This document shows, in pieces, positions 24,526 to 32,880 of a stretch of DNA of 64,000 nucleotides. This DNA comes from Microbacterium aerolatum. Its GTDB lineage: Bacteria; Actinomycetota; Actinomycetes; Actinomycetales; Microbacteriaceae. The notes below the pieces were generated by a model. That model had not been told where the DNA came from and did not search any database. It was given only the letters and a program-made list of their open reading frames with translations. The stretch lies in assembly GCF_007988825.1 (NCBI RefSeq), contig NZ_BJUW01000001.1:62001-126000 (forward strand), given 5' to 3'. How positions within the stretch are numbered: position 1 is the first letter of the stretch; every line of letters starts with the position of its first letter. Made by a program: the position numbers and the translations under genes.

Positions 24526-26243
24526 GCGCGCTCGACGCGCTCGATGAACGGCAGCGGGAGGCGGCATCCGTGCTGCGCGGCCCTGTCGCGGTTCTGGCCG
24601 GCGCCGGCACAGGCAAGACCCGTGTGATCACGCACCGCATCGCACACGGCGTCGACACCGGTGCGTACTCCCCGAGCAGGGTGATGGCGGTCACCTTCAC
24701 CTCGAAGGCGGCCGGGGAGCTCCGAGGCCGACTGCGCATGCTCGGGATCGAAGGGGTCGCCGCCCGCACCTTCCACGCCGCCGCTCTGGCGCAGCTGAAC
24801 TTCTTCTGGCCGACGCTGGCCGGTTCTCCCGCGCCCTCGATCATCGACAACAAGGTGCGCGTGCTCGGACAGGCGGCAGAACAGCTGCGCCTGCGGCTGG
24901 ACACCGCGACCCTGCGCGACGTCGCGAGCGAGATCGAGTGGCGCAAGGTCTCGATGCTGTCCATCGAACAGCACGCGGCGCTCGGCAAGGCCGTCGGCCG
25001 TGTGAGCGCCGAGCAGCTCGCCGATCTGCAGCGCGGGTACGAGGTGCTCAAGGATGACCGGCGCCAGCTCGACTTCGAGGATGTGCTGCTGGCGTGCGCG
25101 GGGATGCTGGAGGCCGAACCCCGTGTCGCGGCATCCGTGCACGAGCAGTACCGCCATTTCACGGTCGACGAGTTCCAGGACGTCTCCCCGCTGCAGAACC
25201 GTCTTCTGGAGCTATGGCTCGGCGACCGGCGCGACATCTGCGTCGTCGGCGACGCGAGCCAGACGATCTACTCGTTCGCGGGTGCCGACCAGCGCTACCT
25301 GCTGGAGTTCGGACGCCGGTATCCGGACGCCACAGTCGTGAAGCTGGAGACGAACTACCGCTCGCAGCCGCCGATCCTCGCCGCAGCCAACGCCCTCATG
25401 AAGGGACGGCCGGGGGCTCTCGAGCTCGTCCCGGTGCGGGAGGCCCCGACCGCCGAGGGGCCGACACTCACGGTGTACGACAGCGAGACGGAGGAGGCGG
25501 CGGGCATCGCCGCGTCGATCACGGCGCGCATCAAGACCGGAGCCGTGCCGTCGGAGATCGCCGTCCTCTACCGCGCGCACGCGCAGTCCGCGACGATCCA
25601 GCAGGCGCTCGCCGAAGCCGGCGTCGCGGCGAGCGTGCTGGGCGGCAAGCGCTTCTTCGACATGCCGGAGGTGCGTCAGGCGGTGCTGGCGCTCCGCGGC
25701 GCCTCCGTCGCACCGACCGAGCGCGGCTTCCTTCCGAACGTGCGGCGCGTGCTGCGCGAGATGGGTCTCACCGACGAACCGCCGGCGGCGGGTGGCGCGC
25801 AGCGGGACGGCTGGGAGGCGCGGCGCGCGATCCTGCGGCTTGCGGAGGAGGCGCCGGACGACATCACTCTGCGGACGTTCAGCGACATGCTGATGGCCCG
25901 AGCGAAGGACCAGCACGAGCCGACCATGCAGACGGTCACCCTGTCGACTCTGCACGCGGCCAAGGGGCTGGAGTGGCCGCACGTGCTGCTGACCGGATGT
26001 GCGGAGGGTGCTCTGCCGATCTCCTACGCCACCGGCTTAGACGCGATCGACGAGGAGCGCCGGCTCGCCTATGTCGGCATCACGCGCGCCGCAAGAACGC
26101 TGGAGCTGTCGTGGTCTCGGTCTGCGGGGCGAGGGGAGCGCCGGCCGTCCCGGTTCCTGGAAGAGATCGGAACGACTGCTCGCGGCACCGGCATTCTTCG
26201 TGAAACGTCACCTCGCGCCACGCGCGGCGGCCGTCGAGGCTGA
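24522..26243 (+). CDS. uvrD2: UvrD2-like superfamily 1 DNA helicase (short form)
   Basis: This 3'-5' helicase carries LDERQREAA (Q motif), VLAGAGTGKTRV (I), MAVTFTSKAAGEL (Ia), FTVDEFQDVSP (II), VVGDASQTIYSFAGAD (III, with the UvrD2-type DASQ), LSTLHAAKGLEWPHVLL (V) and YVGITRAARTLELSWS (VI). At 573 residues it ends soon after RPSRFLEEIG and lacks the C-terminal HRDC and tetracysteine parts of mycobacterial UvrD2 (about 700 residues). GTG at 24522 overlaps nudC. The 3' 164 bases are also antisense coding sequence for the ThiF-like gene. Assignment to UvrD2 rests on motifs and on the nudC neighbour. Confidence 0.88.
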   Translation: MSALDALDERQREAASVLRGPVAVLAGAGTGKTRVITHRIAHGVDTGAYSPSRVMAVTFTSKAAGELRGRLRMLGIEGVAARTFHAAALAQLNFFWPTLAGSPAPSIIDNKVRVLGQAAEQLRLRLDTATLRDVASEIEWRKVSMLSIEQHAALGKAVGRVSAEQLADLQRGYEVLKDDRRQLDFEDVLLACAGMLEAEPRVAASVHEQYRHFTVDEFQDVSPLQNRLLELWLGDRRDICVVGDASQTIYSFAGADQRYLLEFGRRYPDATVVKLETNYRSQPPILAAANALMKGRPGALELVPVREAPTAEGPTLTVYDSETEEAAGIAASITARIKTGAVPSEIAVLYRAHAQSATIQQALAEAGVAASVLGGKRFFDMPEVRQAVLALRGASVAPTERGFLPNVRRVLREMGLTDEPPAAGGAQRDGWEARRAILRLAEEAPDDITLRTFSDMLMARAKDQHEPTMQTVTLSTLHAAKGLEWPHVLLTGCAEGALPISYATGLDAIDEERRLAYVGITRAARTLELSWSRSAGRGERRPSRFLEEIGTTARGTGILRETSPRATRGGRRG

Positions 26244-26997
26244 CCCGCACCGACTTCGCGTGCTTCGCGCCGTCGTCCTCGCCGAGCAGGCGTGCGATCA
26301 GCCCGGCCGCCTCGGCCGTGCGGGCGGCGGTGATGCGCCCGCCGTCTGCGCCAATCAGCTGTGCGTGCATGCTCGGCCACGCCGGATCCCGTCGCCTCTC
26401 GTGCTCGTCGCGGCATGACAGGCACGGGGTGAGCCCCGGCACGATCAACGGACCGACGGTGGTGGCACCGGGCTCGAAGGCGACCGGCACGTGGGCGAGA
26501 TCGTCGTGCAGGTAGCGGGCCAGCTGATGAGCGGATGCCGCGCCGTGAACGAGCACCACGCCGACGGTGCCGCGAGCCGCCCTTCCCGCGACCGTGAACC
26601 CCTCGTCTCGCAGGGCGAGCTCCATGCGCGCCTCTACGCGCGAGTCGGCGATGTTGACGCTCTCGATCCAGATCGCGGGGAGCGGGGGCAGGTCCGTGCG
26701 CAGCACGGGGTCCAGGAGCTGCAGCAGGTCGCGGGCGGCTTCGCGCGGGGCGCCGACGCCGTGCGCGACCACGTCGAACGCGCTGCGGCGGAAGCCGTCG
26801 CGCATGGCCTGGAGGAGAGGTTCGACCCACGGTTCCGACAGCGACACCCGCAGGACTCCATCCGGCCTGTCCTGGCGGTGCTGGCCGTCCAGGCCGAATT
26901 GCCCGTCCAATCCGAACTGCACGGTGTCGACGTCGCGCCACAACATGGGGAACGCCGGGTCGATGCGGGTCAGCGTGGTCGGGGTGATCGGAGGCAT
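26080..26997 (-). CDS. ThiF/cyclodehydratase-like protein (orphan TOMM-type partner)
   Basis: The 305-residue protein resembles the leader-binding/E1-like partner proteins of TOMM (thiazole/oxazole) biosynthesis. The sequence shows LLQLLDPVLR, then a Rossmann-like stretch VGVVLVHGA, and GPLIVPGLTPCLSCRDEHERR, whose CxxC together with a later CRC (codons at 26185-26193) could hold zinc. No YcaO enzyme or precursor peptide is visible nearby, so a TOMM role is unproven; related genes appear near uvrD2 in other actinobacteria. It has a six-residue tandem repeat, FGLDGQ. CAGAAT six bases before the ATG may be a -10. The last 164 bases overlap the convergent helicase gene. Confidence 0.7.
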   Translation of the reverse strand: MPPITPTTLTRIDPAFPMLWRDVDTVQFGLDGQFGLDGQHRQDRPDGVLRVSLSEPWVEPLLQAMRDGFRRSAFDVVAHGVGAPREAARDLLQLLDPVLRTDLPPLPAIWIESVNIADSRVEARMELALRDEGFTVAGRAARGTVGVVLVHGAASAHQLARYLHDDLAHVPVAFEPGATTVGPLIVPGLTPCLSCRDEHERRRDPAWPSMHAQLIGADGGRITAARTAEAAGLIARLLGEDDGAKHAKSVRVSLDGRRAWREVTFHEECRCREQSFRSLPGTGTAGAPLAPQTETTTAPAFLRRA

Positions 26998-27101
26998 GCC
27001 CCGATTCTGCTCAGTCGCCGCGGGTCAGGGGACGCGGAAGGCTGATCAGTGGACAACTCCGGAGGGTTCGCCGAAGTGCAGGACGAGTCGTCCCGGGTGG
27101 C

Positions 27102-28529
27102 TCAGACCGGCTTCTCGCCCTCGCCGGAAGCGCTGCCGCCGTCCTCTTCGCCGTCTTCCCGGCTCGCGCCGTCGTCACCCGGCTCGTCGCCCTTCCCGAC
27201 TGCGAAGTCGTCGCCGTCGAGGAGACGCGCCAGCGCCTCGTCGAACTCGTCGGCAACGGGCTCCTCGCCGCGGGAGCGGGCCTGCAGGCGGTCGATGAGA
27301 GCGCTCGGGTCGTCGATGTCGGCTGCCGTGGGCAGCAGGTCGGGATAGTCCCACAGCGAGTCACGGGCGGCCACGCCGACGGCATCCGTCACCTTGCGCC
27401 ACATCTCGGCGGCCTCGCGCATCCGCCGGGGCCGCAGCTTCAGGCCGACGAGCGCGCCGAGCGCGTCCTCCGCCGGTCCGCCGACGGCACGGCGACGGCG
27501 GGCTGCCTCGGCCAGTCGCACGCCATCGGGCAGTCGCGAGGTGGCCTCACTGGTCACGACATCCACCCAGCCGTCGATCATGGCGACGATGTTCTCCAGG
27601 CGGCCGAGCGATTCGCGCTGGGCGTCGGTCTGCGCCGGAAGCAGAGCGCCGCCCTCGATCGCCGCGCGCAGCTCTTCGGGGTTCGAGGGGTCGAGCCGGC
27701 TGGCGACGTCCTCGAGCGCGTCCACATCGACGGTCACGCCGCGGGCGAAGTCGGTGATCTGCGACATCACCTGCAGGTGCAGCCACTTCGCGTGCCGGTA
27801 CAGGCGTGCGTAAGCGAGTTCGCGGGTCGCCAGGTAGAGGGTGATCTGATCCTCGGGGATCTCCAGGCCCTCGCCGAACGCGGTGATGTTCTGCGGGATC
27901 ACCGCGGCTGTTCCTGCCGGGAGCACGGGGATGCCGACGTCGCCACCGGAGACGACCTCGAGCGACAGGTTGCCGAGCACCTGTCCGAACTGCGCGGCGA
28001 ACACCGAGGCGCCCAGGCCCCGCATGAGCTTGCCCGCACCCTGGATCGCATCGCGCATGTCCTCTGGCACCTGGGTGTCGAGGGCGCTCGTGAGCGCGTC
28101 GGCGATGCTCGTCGAGACGGGGCCGGCGATGTCCTTCCACACCGGCAGGGTCTTCTCGACCCATTCGCCGCGGGTCATCGCCTGCGGACTGTCGGAGAGC
28201 TCCGAGATCGTGGTCGCCTCGCCCAGCCAGAGGTTCGCCAGCGCGAAGGCGTCGACGAGCGAGTGCCGCGACCCGTCGGTGATGCCCTGGCCCTCGCGGT
28301 TGGCGATGTGCAGCGCCTGCCGCAGCGTGTTCTCCCAAGGGTCGCCGCCGAACACGTTCTGCAGCTGTTGGGAGAGCGCGGCCATCATCGCGGGGTCGAG
28401 CTGGATGCCGTCTGCCCCGCCGAGCGCGTTCTGCAGCGCATCGAGGTCGAAGTCGCCGGCACCCGCGCCGGACATCATCCGTCGCAGGAACTCCTGGAAG
28501 TCTTCCGGGTTCGGATCGTTGTCTGCCAT
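27102..28529 (-). CDS. DUF2342 family (zincin-like) protein, metal motif altered
   Basis: The 475-residue protein matches the actinobacterial DUF2342/zincin-like family, often called zinc-dependent metalloprotease. It has an N-terminal acidic/Met-rich stretch (EFLRRMMSGAGAGDFDLDAL), a central GASVFAAQFGQVLG, IPVLPAGTAAVIPQNI, the helix ATRELAYARLYRHAKWLHLQ, then VDVVTSEATSRLPDG and LRPRRMREAAEMWR. The helix normally carries the metal ligands, but I find no HEXXH and where a His might be expected the residues read ELAY. A low-complexity acidic tail ends GEGEKPV. GAGAGG precedes the ATG. It shares a promoter region with the divergent PDZ protease. Confidence 0.85.
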   Translation of the reverse strand: MADNDPNPEDFQEFLRRMMSGAGAGDFDLDALQNALGGADGIQLDPAMMAALSQQLQNVFGGDPWENTLRQALHIANREGQGITDGSRHSLVDAFALANLWLGEATTISELSDSPQAMTRGEWVEKTLPVWKDIAGPVSTSIADALTSALDTQVPEDMRDAIQGAGKLMRGLGASVFAAQFGQVLGNLSLEVVSGGDVGIPVLPAGTAAVIPQNITAFGEGLEIPEDQITLYLATRELAYARLYRHAKWLHLQVMSQITDFARGVTVDVDALEDVASRLDPSNPEELRAAIEGGALLPAQTDAQRESLGRLENIVAMIDGWVDVVTSEATSRLPDGVRLAEAARRRRAVGGPAEDALGALVGLKLRPRRMREAAEMWRKVTDAVGVAARDSLWDYPDLLPTAADIDDPSALIDRLQARSRGEEPVADEFDEALARLLDGDDFAVGKGDEPGDDGASREDGEEDGGSASGEGEKPV

Positions 28530-28566
28530 GTCGGTCGCCTCTCAGCAGGTCGCTAGCCGTGCCATC

Positions 28567-28574
28567 TACGCTAG
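28567..28574. promoter_or_regulatory. Overlapping divergent -10 elements
   Basis: TACGCT (28567-28572, plus strand) overlaps TAGCGT (28569-28574, minus strand). They would drive the PDZ-Lon gene and the DUF2342 gene respectively. The overlap means polymerase could occupy only one at a time. Confidence 0.45.
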
Positions 28575-28644
28575 TTGCAGGTTTCTGCGCGCACCCCCGA
28601 CGCGAGCAGATCGCTGTACGCCGGTCGCGAACGACGGAGGAAAC

Positions 28645-29730
28645 GTGTCTCAATCCCGCCCTGTGAGGATCGGGCTCGGAGTGTGGGCGCTGGTCGTCGC
28701 GCTCGTCGCGCTGGTGGTGCTGACCTTCCTTCCGACCCCGTACGTGATCCAGCGCCCAGGGCCGGTCTATGACACGCTCGGCACCGCCGCGAGCGGCGAC
28801 GGCGAGCAGGTGCCGCTCATCGAGATCGACGGCGCGGAGACCTTCGAGACCAGCGGGAGCCTCAACCTGACCACGGTTCAGGTCGTCGGCAATCGCGAGC
28901 GCACCCCGTCGTGGTTCGAGCTCGCGCTCGCCTGGATGGATTCCTCGCGTGCCGTCGTCCCGCTCGATTCCGTGTTCCCCGAGGGAGTGAGCACCGAGGA
29001 GCGCGACGAGCGCAACGCCATGCTGATGGTCGACTCTCAGCACGAGGCGACGGCCGCCGCACTTCACGAACTCGGTTTCGACACCGGGGCGGAAGTTCAG
29101 GTCGTCTCCGCTGTGGAGGGGTCGCCCGCCGATGGGCTCCTCGAGGAGGGCGATGTCGTCGAGGCCATCGACGGCGTCGAGCTGACCAGCGCCAGCGAGC
29201 TGCGCGCCGCCATCCAGGATGCAGAGGGGGACGCCGTCGACCTCACCGTCCTGCGCGACGGCGAGGAACAGCAGGTCGAGATCACGCCGGAGCGCGAGGA
29301 GGTGAGCGGCGTCGACACCTGGCTGATCGGCATCACGCTCACGACCGAGTACGACTTCCCGATCGACGTCACGATCCAGCTCGACAATGTCGGCGGACCG
29401 AGCGCCGGCATGATGTTCGCCCTCGGCATCGTCGACGAGCTGACGCCGGGGGAGCTCACCGGCGGCAACGACATCGCCGGAACCGGGACGATCGACGCCA
29501 CCGGGGCGGTCGGCCCGATCGGCGGCATCCGCCAGAAGCTCTACGGCGCTCGCGATGCCGGTGCGGATTACTTCCTCGCGCCGTCCTCCAACTGCGCCGA
29601 GGTCGTCGGCCACATCCCGGATGGACTGCAGGTGATCAGCACCGCGACGCTCGAGGAGTCGCTCGATGCCCTCGAGGTGATCGCGAACGGCGGCGACGTC
29701 GAGCAGCTGCCCGCATGCGCGGCATCGTGA
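28645..29730 (+). CDS. PDZ/Lon-type (S16) membrane-anchored serine protease
   Basis: The 361-residue product starts with one membrane anchor (residues 8-30), then PTPYVIQRPGPVYDTLG, a PDZ domain (about 140-220: VEGSPADGLLEEGDVVEAIDG) and a C-terminal Lon-like domain. The Lon catalytic Ser lies in GGPSAGMMFALGI and the Lys in GGIRQKLYGARDAGA. It acts outside the membrane. GTG at 28645 follows GGAGG with a 4-base gap. The pairing with DUF2342 upstream and UPF0182 downstream is conserved in actinobacteria, including mycobacteria. Confidence 0.92.
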   Translation: MSQSRPVRIGLGVWALVVALVALVVLTFLPTPYVIQRPGPVYDTLGTAASGDGEQVPLIEIDGAETFETSGSLNLTTVQVVGNRERTPSWFELALAWMDSSRAVVPLDSVFPEGVSTEERDERNAMLMVDSQHEATAAALHELGFDTGAEVQVVSAVEGSPADGLLEEGDVVEAIDGVELTSASELRAAIQDAEGDAVDLTVLRDGEEQQVEITPEREEVSGVDTWLIGITLTTEYDFPIDVTIQLDNVGGPSAGMMFALGIVDELTPGELTGGNDIAGTGTIDATGAVGPIGGIRQKLYGARDAGADYFLAPSSNCAEVVGHIPDGLQVISTATLEESLDALEVIANGGDVEQLPACAAS

Positions 29731-29774
29731 CCTGAGCGTCACCATGCACGCGGCCCGCACATAGGGAGCGTGCA

Positions 29775-29780
29775 TAGGAT
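29775..29780 (+). promoter_or_regulatory. -10 element, leaderless UPF0182 gene
   Basis: TAGGAT ends six bases before the GTG at 29787. Confidence 0.55.
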
Positions 29781-29786
29781 GGTCAG

Positions 29787-32717
29787 GTGACCACGACCTC
29801 GGCGCCGAACCCGGCCACGCCTCGCACCTCTCGACGAATTCTGACGATCTCGTTGGTGATCATCGCCGCGCTCGTAGCGGCGTTCTTCGTCTTCGCCTCG
29901 CTGTACACCGACTTCCTCTGGTTCGACCAGCTCGGGTTCGCCGGCGTCCTCACGACGCAGTGGCTCGCCGCGTCGGCGATGTTCGTCGTCGGATTCCTCG
30001 GCATGGCTGTGCCGCTGTTCATCGTGATCCAACTGGCCTACCGGCTGCGTCCGGTCTATGTGCGGCTGAGCTCTCAGCTCGACAGGTACCAGGAGGTCAT
30101 CGAGCCGCTGCGCCGCCTGGCGATGTGGGGCATGCCGATCTTCTTCGGCATCTTCGCGGGCTTCGCGTCCGCGGGGAACTGGGAGACCGTGTGGCTCTGG
30201 TTCAATGGCGGATCCACCGGCGTCGCCGACCCGGAGTTCGGCATGGACACCGGCTTCTACCTGTTCGCGATGCCGTTCTACTCGATCCTGCTCGCGTTCG
30301 TCTCGGCTGTCCTCCTGCTCTGCCTCATCGTCACCGCACTGGTGTCGTACCTGTACGGCTCGGTGCGCATCGGTCAGGGCGAGCTGCGTATCTCGAAGGC
30401 CGCCCGCATCCAGCTCGCCGTCCTCGCCGGCCTCTACCTGCTCGTGCAGGCCGTGAGTCTCTGGCTCGACCGCTACAAGACGCTCGTCGCCGAGGAGGAT
30501 CGCATCACCGGCGCCGCCTACACCGGCGTGAACGCCACGATCCCCGGCATGGCGATCCTCGCGATCCTCGCGGCACTGGTCGCCATCCTGTTCTTCGTCA
30601 CGGCGGTGATCGGCCGCTGGCGCTTCCCTCTGGCGGCGACCGCGCTGCTGATCGTGGCGTCCCTCGTCGTCGGCGTCGGCTACCCGTGGGTGGTCGACAC
30701 CTTCCAGGTGCGGCCGAACCAGAACAGCTTCCAGGCCGAGTTCTATCAGCGCAACATCGACGGAACCAAAGAGGCGTACAACATCGCCGATCTCGAGGTC
30801 ACGCCGTTCAAGGCGGAGACCGACGCGGCCGCCGGCCAGCTCCGCGACGACGCCGAGACCACGGCATCCATCCGCATCCTCGACCCGAGCATCATCAGCC
30901 CGACCGTGCAGCAGCTCGAACAGTTCCGCGGTTACTACCAGTTCCAGGACACGCTCGACGTCGACCGCTACGAGATCGACGGCTCGACGCAGGACACGGT
31001 CGTCGCGGTTCGTGAACTCGACGTCAACCGCCTGGGCGACAGCAACAACTGGAACAACCGCACCGCGGTGTACACGCACGGCTACGGGCTCGTGGTCGCT
31101 GCCGGCAACCAGCGCACCAGCGAGGGCGAGCCGGTGTTCCTCGAGCGCGGCATCCCCACCGCGGGCTTCCTCAGCGAGTCCGAGGACTTCCAGCCCCGCG
31201 TGTACTTCGGCGAAGGCTCCCCGCTGTACTCGATCGTCGGGGCTCCGGAGGGCACCGACCCGGTCGAGATCGACTACCCGCGCGGTGAGGACGGCGCCAG
31301 CGAGACGAAGACCACGTTCTCCGGCGACGGCGGACCGCGCATCGGCAACACCTTCAACAAGCTGCTGTACGCGCTGAAGTTCCAGGAGGCGGAGATCCTG
31401 TTCTCCGATCTGGTCAACTCCGACTCGCAGATCCTCTACGACCGCGACCCGAAGGAGCGCGTGCAGAAGGCTGCGCCGTACCTCGAGCTCGACAGCGACC
31501 CGTACCCGACCGTCGTGGACGGCCGGATGGTCTGGGTCGTCGACGGCTACACGACCAGCTCCACGTACCCGTACTCGACGAGCGTGAGCCTGTCCGACGC
31601 GATCGCCGACTCCAACACGGCCTCGCCGAACTTCGCGATCGACGACATCAACTACATCCGCAACTCGGTCAAGGCCACGGTCGACGCCTACGACGGCTCG
31701 GTGACGCTGTACGCCTGGGACGAGCAGGACCCGATCCTCAAGGCCTGGCAGAACGTCTTCCCGTCGACGCTGAAGCCGATCAGCGACATGTCCGCGGATC
31801 TGATGAGCCACGTGCGCTACCCGACCGACCTGTTCAAGGTGCAGCGCGAGATCCTCGGCGTGTACCACGTCGACACTGCCTCTTCCTTCGCGCAGCAGGA
31901 CAACCGTTGGCAGACGCCCAACGATCCGCGCAACGAGAACCAGCTGCAGCCGCCGTACTACCTGTCGATGCAGATGCCCGGTCAGGATTCGCCGCGGTTC
32001 TCGATGTTCTCGACGTTCATTCCGGCGTCTGCGCAGGGCACGACCAGCCGGAACGTGCTCATGGGCTATCTCGCCGTGGACTCGGATGCCGGTGCCACCG
32101 CAGGTGAGAAGGCTGAGGGCTACGGCCAACTGAGGCTGCTCGAGATCGATGCCGACACGACGGTGCCCGGCCCGGGCCAGGTGCAGAACACGTTCAACTC
32201 CGACCCGGCGGTCGTGCGAGAGCTCAACCTGCTCCAGCAGGGTGAGTCTCAGGTGAAGTACGGCAACCTGCTCACCCTTCCGGTCGGTGGGGGTCTGCTC
32301 TACGTGCAGCCCGTGTACGTGCAGTCGTCCGAGGGCACCCAGCTTCCGTTGCTGCAGAAGGTGCTCGTCACCTTCGGCGACAGCGTCGCGTTCGAGGACA
32401 CTCTCACCGAGGCGCTCGACTCGATCTTCGGCGGCGACTCGGGTGCGAGCGGCGGCGACGAGGAAGTGGAGCCCACCGACCCGGGCGACGGTACCCCGCC
32501 CGAGGAGGGCGGCACCGATCCCGGCACCGAGGAGCCCGGTACCGGCACTGAGACCGACGCTTACCAGGCGGCGCTGGCTGCAGCGCAGCAGGCGCTGACT
32601 GACCGCGAGACAGCTCTGAAGGCCGGCGACCTCACCGCGTTCGCCGAGGCCGACGACCGGCTGACGGCGGCCGTCACCGAACTGCTCGAGCTGGAGGCCG
32701 CAGCCGCCGGGGAGTGA
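29787..32717 (+). CDS. UPF0182 family large membrane protein
   Basis: The 976-residue protein has about seven membrane segments in the first 310 residues, including FASLYTDFLWFDQLGFAGVL and GMPIFFGIFAGFASAGNWE. A large extracytoplasmic domain follows, with NQNSFQAEFYQRNIDGTKEAYN, QQLEQFRGYYQFQDTLDVDRY and VMYLTY-like regions typical of UPF0182. A Pro/Gly/Glu-rich segment (about 885-920) precedes a helical Ala/Glu-rich end. The function of the family is unknown; genes of this kind are conserved through actinobacteria. TAGGAT six bases before the GTG indicates a leaderless mRNA. A 51-base palindrome follows the gene. Confidence 0.93.
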   Translation: MTTTSAPNPATPRTSRRILTISLVIIAALVAAFFVFASLYTDFLWFDQLGFAGVLTTQWLAASAMFVVGFLGMAVPLFIVIQLAYRLRPVYVRLSSQLDRYQEVIEPLRRLAMWGMPIFFGIFAGFASAGNWETVWLWFNGGSTGVADPEFGMDTGFYLFAMPFYSILLAFVSAVLLLCLIVTALVSYLYGSVRIGQGELRISKAARIQLAVLAGLYLLVQAVSLWLDRYKTLVAEEDRITGAAYTGVNATIPGMAILAILAALVAILFFVTAVIGRWRFPLAATALLIVASLVVGVGYPWVVDTFQVRPNQNSFQAEFYQRNIDGTKEAYNIADLEVTPFKAETDAAAGQLRDDAETTASIRILDPSIISPTVQQLEQFRGYYQFQDTLDVDRYEIDGSTQDTVVAVRELDVNRLGDSNNWNNRTAVYTHGYGLVVAAGNQRTSEGEPVFLERGIPTAGFLSESEDFQPRVYFGEGSPLYSIVGAPEGTDPVEIDYPRGEDGASETKTTFSGDGGPRIGNTFNKLLYALKFQEAEILFSDLVNSDSQILYDRDPKERVQKAAPYLELDSDPYPTVVDGRMVWVVDGYTTSSTYPYSTSVSLSDAIADSNTASPNFAIDDINYIRNSVKATVDAYDGSVTLYAWDEQDPILKAWQNVFPSTLKPISDMSADLMSHVRYPTDLFKVQREILGVYHVDTASSFAQQDNRWQTPNDPRNENQLQPPYYLSMQMPGQDSPRFSMFSTFIPASAQGTTSRNVLMGYLAVDSDAGATAGEKAEGYGQLRLLEIDADTTVPGPGQVQNTFNSDPAVVRELNLLQQGESQVKYGNLLTLPVGGGLLYVQPVYVQSSEGTQLPLLQKVLVTFGDSVAFEDTLTEALDSIFGGDSGASGGDEEVEPTDPGDGTPPEEGGTDPGTEEPGTGTETDAYQAALAAAQQALTDRETALKAGDLTAFAEADDRLTAAVTELLELEAAAAGE

Positions 32718-32722
32718 GCGGC

Positions 32723-32737
32723 GCCGGCCAGGCCGGC
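32723..32737. repeat. Short perfect palindrome downstream of the UPF0182 gene
   Basis: GCCGGCC-A-GGCCGGC is a perfect inverted repeat just after the UPF0182 stop codon and just before the longer palindrome. Confidence 0.5.
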
Positions 32738-32740
32738 AGA

Positions 32741-32791
32741 TGTCACAGAAGTGGCGGGTTCGCGTTCGCGCGGCCCGCCATTTCTGTGACA
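32741..32791. terminator. 51-base palindrome, terminator or REP-like element
   Basis: TGTCACAGAAGTGGCGGG (32741-32758) pairs with CCCGCCATTTCTGTGACA (32774-32791), 17 of 18 positions, around a 15-base loop. It follows the UPF0182 gene and probably ends its transcript. The length and symmetry also fit a dispersed repeat. Confidence 0.65.
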
Positions 32792-32880
32792 CGGCGCTGC
32801 GCGAGGCGGTGCATTTTTCCAGACCCGTGATGCGGTGTCCACCTCTCCCGGAGAGCGTCGTTCCTTGGAAGACTCGGCGC

